A stretch of DNA of 64,000 nt. Origin: Paenibacillus radicibacter (lineage in GTDB: Bacteria > Bacillota > Bacilli > Paenibacillales > NBRC-103111). The first letter of the stretch is position 1; each line of letters starts with the position of its first letter. The DNA lies in assembly GCF_024721995.1 (NCBI RefSeq), contig NZ_JANQBC010000011.1, positions 124,001 through 188,000 of the forward strand, written 5' to 3'. The position numbers and the translations under genes were made by a program. Under the pieces are notes generated by a model that saw only the letters and a list, made by a program, of their open reading frames with translations, ran no database searches and was not told the DNA's origin. This document shows positions 61,170 to 64,000 of this stretch, piece by piece.

Positions 61170-61682
61170 CTATTTTTTCGCAGTTAAACGCTCAATCATC
61201 GTCTTGCGATCATGATCGCTCAATAAGTGCTCTACACGGAAGCATGATGGACATACATATACATGGTACTCAAATGGACCGGTTAAGAACGGCACACCAA
61301 GTGCTTGTGGAACAATCGGTGTAAAGTGCTTGTTCTTCACGTTCTGTGTACCTGCAAACAGCATCAATTCACGGCAAGCTGCACAATCTGGCGCTTCTAA
61401 CTGCGTATCCATGCATTGATTCACCATATCACGGTAAGCATCGTCTCCTGCAGGAGCATCATCCCACAGATCTTCGTTGCTTAGCGGAAGGTTGCTAGGT
61501 GCAGTCGTCGCCTCTTCATCATGCTCACCTTCGTTATCAGACCCATCCACATCTATACTCAAGCTGCGATATTCGCTAAGTTCATTAAAGCAATGCGGAC
61601 ATTCTTCCTCAGGTCCAATTTCCGGGTCCCATACAATTTCAGTCTGACACCACGGACAAAATGTTTGTTCTTTCTCTTCCAT
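61170..61682 (-). CDS. zinc-ribbon protein of unknown function
   Basis: 170 residues. Two N-terminal CxxC pairs (FCPWCQTE ... ECPHCFNE) form a zinc ribbon; a second set (CAACREL ... CPSCFRVEH) lies in the C-terminal half. An acidic linker separates them. ALGVPFLTGPFEYHVYVCPSCFRVEHLL looks like a domain for a small folded unit. There is no enzymatic motif. The start follows ATGAGGAG. Its role is unknown; rubredoxin-like or nucleic-acid-binding functions are possible. Confidence 0.75.
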   Translation of the reverse strand: MEEKEQTFCPWCQTEIVWDPEIGPEEECPHCFNELSEYRSLSIDVDGSDNEGEHDEEATTAPSNLPLSNEDLWDDAPAGDDAYRDMVNQCMDTQLEAPDCAACRELMLFAGTQNVKNKHFTPIVPQALGVPFLTGPFEYHVYVCPSCFRVEHLLSDHDRKTMIERLTAKK

Positions 61683-61725
61683 TACGTAAACAACTCCTCA
61701 TGTAACTATCTTAATCGAATTCCGA

Positions 61726-61803
61726 TTATTTCATAACATAATAAATGCCAACTATCAGAAATATAGCAGCTAGTGCGAACAATGATCCCCATAAATACTT
61801 CAT
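61726..61803 (-). CDS. 25-residue single-pass membrane peptide
   Basis: Reads MKYLWGSLFALAAIFLIVGI followed by YYVMK, one hydrophobic helix with a positive residue at each end. ATG 61803 follows GGGGAGTAGG at suitable spacing, and the next gene upstream ends 23 bases before. It probably forms an operon with the DUF350 protein gene and the zinc-ribbon gene. Short, so evidence rests on the ribosome site and composition. It may be an accessory subunit of a membrane protein. Confidence 0.6.
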   Translation of the reverse strand: MKYLWGSLFALAAIFLIVGIYYVMK

Positions 61804-61826
61804 GAGCCTACTCCCCTATCTACATT

Positions 61827-62243
61827 CTAAGACACACACGCTCCGATTACAAAAGAGATCGAAACAGAGAGTATCATCGATAAGAAACCGACCGCGCGAT
61901 TATCACGCTGAATCTCTTGATCAACTTTAATATTCGGTGTAAGAAATTCAAATATGAAATAGGAAACCATAAGTAGAACAAAGCCAAATACTGACCAGAC
62001 AATGGATTGACCGAAAGTATCATGATTCTGGATTGCATATCGAATGATATTACATATCCCGAACACTTTACCCCCAGTTGCCATCGCTACAGAGACATTA
62101 CCCTTCTTAATCTCTTCCCAATCATTATATTTCGTCACAATCTCAAATATCGTCAAGAACACCACTAACAAGATAACTGTAACGGAGAAAAATCCGATCG
62201 TCGATAAATAGCGGTTCTCCGTCCAAAAACTCATATTATCCAT
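61827..62243 (-). CDS. DUF350 family membrane protein
   Basis: 138 residues with four membrane helices. DWEEIKKGNVSVAMATGGKVFGICNIIRYAI is the conserved DUF350 loop, and a second half repeats the pattern with EIQRDNRAVGFLSMILSVSISFVI. Family function is unknown. The start follows CTGGGGACG. It is 18 bases downstream of mutS2 and directly before the 25-residue membrane peptide gene. Confidence 0.85.
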   Translation of the reverse strand: MDNMSFWTENRYLSTIGFFSVTVILLVVFLTIFEIVTKYNDWEEIKKGNVSVAMATGGKVFGICNIIRYAIQNHDTFGQSIVWSVFGFVLLMVSYFIFEFLTPNIKVDQEIQRDNRAVGFLSMILSVSISFVIGACVS

Positions 62244-62261
62244 GATACGTCCCCAGCCTTC

Positions 62262-64000
62262 CTACTGCAATTCAACGACAGTTACACCCGTTCCGCCTTC
62301 GTTGTAGTTCCCGATTCTGAACGATTTCACACGGCGGTGACGACGTAAATAATCTTGAATACCTGTACGAAGCACCCCTGTACCCTTACCATGAATGAGG
62401 TACACTTGATTCAAATTCGACATAATCGATTCATCAATGAATCGATCCGCTTCCATTAAACCTTCTTCCACATTCATACCCCGCATATCTAGCTCCATAC
62501 GGACATTCTCATCACGTGTACGTTTGATGCTTGCCGCTGGAACTTGGGTACGCTTTTGCTGTACGGCATGAGTTGTGACAAGCTCTAGATCAGACTTTGC
62601 CACTTTAATTTTCATTAGCCCAAGCTGCACAAGTGCTTCGGTTTTGGATACGATCTCCACGACATGACCTTTTTGACCAAGGTGGATAACCCGAACCTCG
62701 TCACCTGCTCCAATCTCAACTGGCTTAGACGCAGCTCGTGCCACACGCTTCTTCTCACGTAATTGTGGACTTGCTTGATCCAATCTACGCTTCGCATCGA
62801 TCAGCTTATGGTCTTTGATATGTCCTGCTTCTTCACGCGCAATACGGCGAAGTTCAGTAATAACCTCATCCGCTTCACGTTTTGCCTTCGCAACCGCATC
62901 TGCTGCTTCGCGCTCTGCTTTTTCTAGCATTTTATCGCGCTGCTGCTCAAATTTATCTTGCTGAGCTTCAAGCTCTTTTTTCATTTTTTCAATTTCACGA
63001 CGCATGTCTTCCGCACTTTGACGCTCTTCTTCCGCGATAAGACGGTTCTCCTCAAGGGATGCAATCATCGATTCAATGTGTTGATCCTCTTCGCCAACAT
63101 GACCGCGTGCTTGATCAATAATCGTCTTCGCTAGACCCAGACGCTCCGCAATTGCGAATGCATTACTTCGACCAGGCACCCCGACAAGCAGTCGATACGT
63201 CGGAGATAGCGTTGCAACATCAAATTCCATCGAAGCGTTCATAACGCCTTCACGTTCATACGCATACGCTTTAAGCTCGCTATAGTGCGTAGTTGCAAGA
63301 ATGCGGCAACCCATACGATGGATGTAATCGAGCAAGGAGATCGCAAGCGCAGAACCTTCAGCAGGATCTGTACCCGCTCCTAATTCATCGAACAACACCA
63401 GGCTTTTTGGCGTCATATCACGCAAGATCGAGATAATATTCGTCATATGGGAAGAGAACGTACTCAAGTTCTGCTCAATACTTTGCTCATCCCCAATGTC
63501 CGCATAAATGCCATCAAATACGCATAGCTCAGAACCTTCTTCAGCAGGTACGAATAAGCCTGACATCGCCATTAAGGATAGCAAGCCAACCGTCTTCAAA
63601 GAAACCGTCTTACCACCTGTATTCGGACCCGTCACGATAATCGAAGTGAAGCCTTTACCTAATTCCAGGTCAAGTGGCACCACAACATCGGATGCAATCA
63701 ACGGATGACGACCCTTCTTGAGCTTAATGTAGCCTTTATCATTCAAGACAGGAAGTGTCGCTTTGAGTGCACGAGCAAGTCCGGCTTTAGCAAAAATAAA
63801 ATCAAGCTGCGCAATGATCCCAACATCGGACAACAATAAATCCGCGACTTCTGCAACATCCACAGTCAGCATAAGGAGAATACGCTCTACTTCTGCTTCT
63901 TCTTTCAGTTTGAGTTCACGAATTTTGTTATTTAACGTCATGACTGCTTCCGGCTCGATAAATAAAGTCGCACCAGATGCGGACTGATCATGCACCATAC
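62262..64000 (-). CDS. mutS2: endonuclease MutS2 (N-terminus outside window)
   Basis: About 579 C-terminal residues are visible of some 785. Seen: ATPase Walker A VTGPNTGGKTVSLKTVGLL, Walker B SLVLFDELGAGTDPAEGSAL, the switch TTHYSELKAYAY, a long coiled coil (ENRLIAEEERQSAEDMRREIEKMKKELEAQQDKFEQQ), and a C-terminal Smr nuclease domain LDMRGMNVEEGLMEADRFID ... YLIHGKGTGVLRTGI. It acts on stalled ribosomes and recombination intermediates. The frame is still open at base 64000, so the gene continues beyond it. Confidence 0.95.
   Translation of the reverse strand, partial: MVHDQSASGATLFIEPEAVMTLNNKIRELKLKEEAEVERILLMLTVDVAEVADLLLSDVGIIAQLDFIFAKAGLARALKATLPVLNDKGYIKLKKGRHPLIASDVVVPLDLELGKGFTSIIVTGPNTGGKTVSLKTVGLLSLMAMSGLFVPAEEGSELCVFDGIYADIGDEQSIEQNLSTFSSHMTNIISILRDMTPKSLVLFDELGAGTDPAEGSALAISLLDYIHRMGCRILATTHYSELKAYAYEREGVMNASMEFDVATLSPTYRLLVGVPGRSNAFAIAERLGLAKTIIDQARGHVGEEDQHIESMIASLEENRLIAEEERQSAEDMRREIEKMKKELEAQQDKFEQQRDKMLEKAEREAADAVAKAKREADEVITELRRIAREEAGHIKDHKLIDAKRRLDQASPQLREKKRVARAASKPVEIGAGDEVRVIHLGQKGHVVEIVSKTEALVQLGLMKIKVAKSDLELVTTHAVQQKRTQVPAASIKRTRDENVRMELDMRGMNVEEGLMEADRFIDESIMSNLNQVYLIHGKGTGVLRTGIQDYLRRHRRVKSFRIGNYNEGGTGVTVVELQ

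Overview
The window reads as low- to mid-GC Bacillota (Firmicutes) chromosome, most likely a Paenibacillus-type spore former. Supporting signs are strong AGGAGG-type ribosome binding sites, a SAM-I riboswitch on metA, an AdoCbl riboswitch on a B12 salvage operon, CcpA cre boxes, an SLH-domain surface glycosidase, a Spo0E-like regulator, an alaR-alaT pair and MutS2. From about 4.3 kb to the right end nearly every gene is on the minus strand, so each operon reads right to left. No tRNA, rRNA, CRISPR array or intact transposon was seen.

Layout. 0-6 kb: metA behind a SAM-I riboswitch, corA, an Rrf2 regulator, a nitroreductase with a clear dyad operator, a lipoprotein, an HRDC protein with a promoter-terminator micro-transcript in its leader, and a DUF3055-like gene. 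6.6-12 kb: a five-gene cystine/cysteine breakdown operon (YheO-type regulator, CyuA-type cysteine desulfidase, TcyP-type cystine transporter, disulfide reductase, RidA). 12-15.6 kb: a four-gene operon (aminotransferase, free-amino-acid 2OG/Fe hydroxylase, unknown protein, DmpG/MhpE-type 4-hydroxy-2-oxoacid aldolase) whose promoter carries a CcpA box matching the consensus at every position. The chemistry suggests hydroxylation, transamination and retro-aldol cleavage of an amino acid. 15.7-19.95 kb: an AT-rich segment of exported or broken genes (lipoprotein, frameshifted cysteine hydrolase, IS3 remnant, headless metalloprotease) bounded by two direct copies of a LysR gene tail.

20-31 kb: LysR regulator, HbpS/GlcG-like protein, YpcP-type exonuclease, GPH-family sugar symporter, a 1071-residue tandem GT-C/PMT glycosyltransferase, and a translationally coupled pair of DndB-like DGQHR proteins without other dnd genes. 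31-44.2 kb: S2P-type protease, ArsC/Spx-like protein, RluA, then a B12 operon transcribed btuF-btuC-btuD-cobT-cobU-[two 210-bp structured repeats]-cbiB-cobS-cobD-cobQ-pduO behind a cobalamin riboswitch. It imports corrinoid and completes the nucleotide loop, but has no corrin-ring genes.

44.2-54.8 kb: a carbohydrate locus (SLH-anchored six-hairpin-type glycosidase, two ABC permeases, binding protein, GanR-like LacI repressor). The repressor promoter and the binding-protein promoter share an identical 14-base palindromic operator, with a cre box downstream of the latter. Between them lies a very His/Glu/Ser-rich protein gene. 54.8-64 kb: Spo0E-like protein, alaT-alaR, membrane glycerophosphodiesterase, cysK with an abrupt GC shift, TDT-family transporter, zinc-ribbon protein, a 25-codon membrane peptide gene, a DUF350 protein, and mutS2 running off the end.
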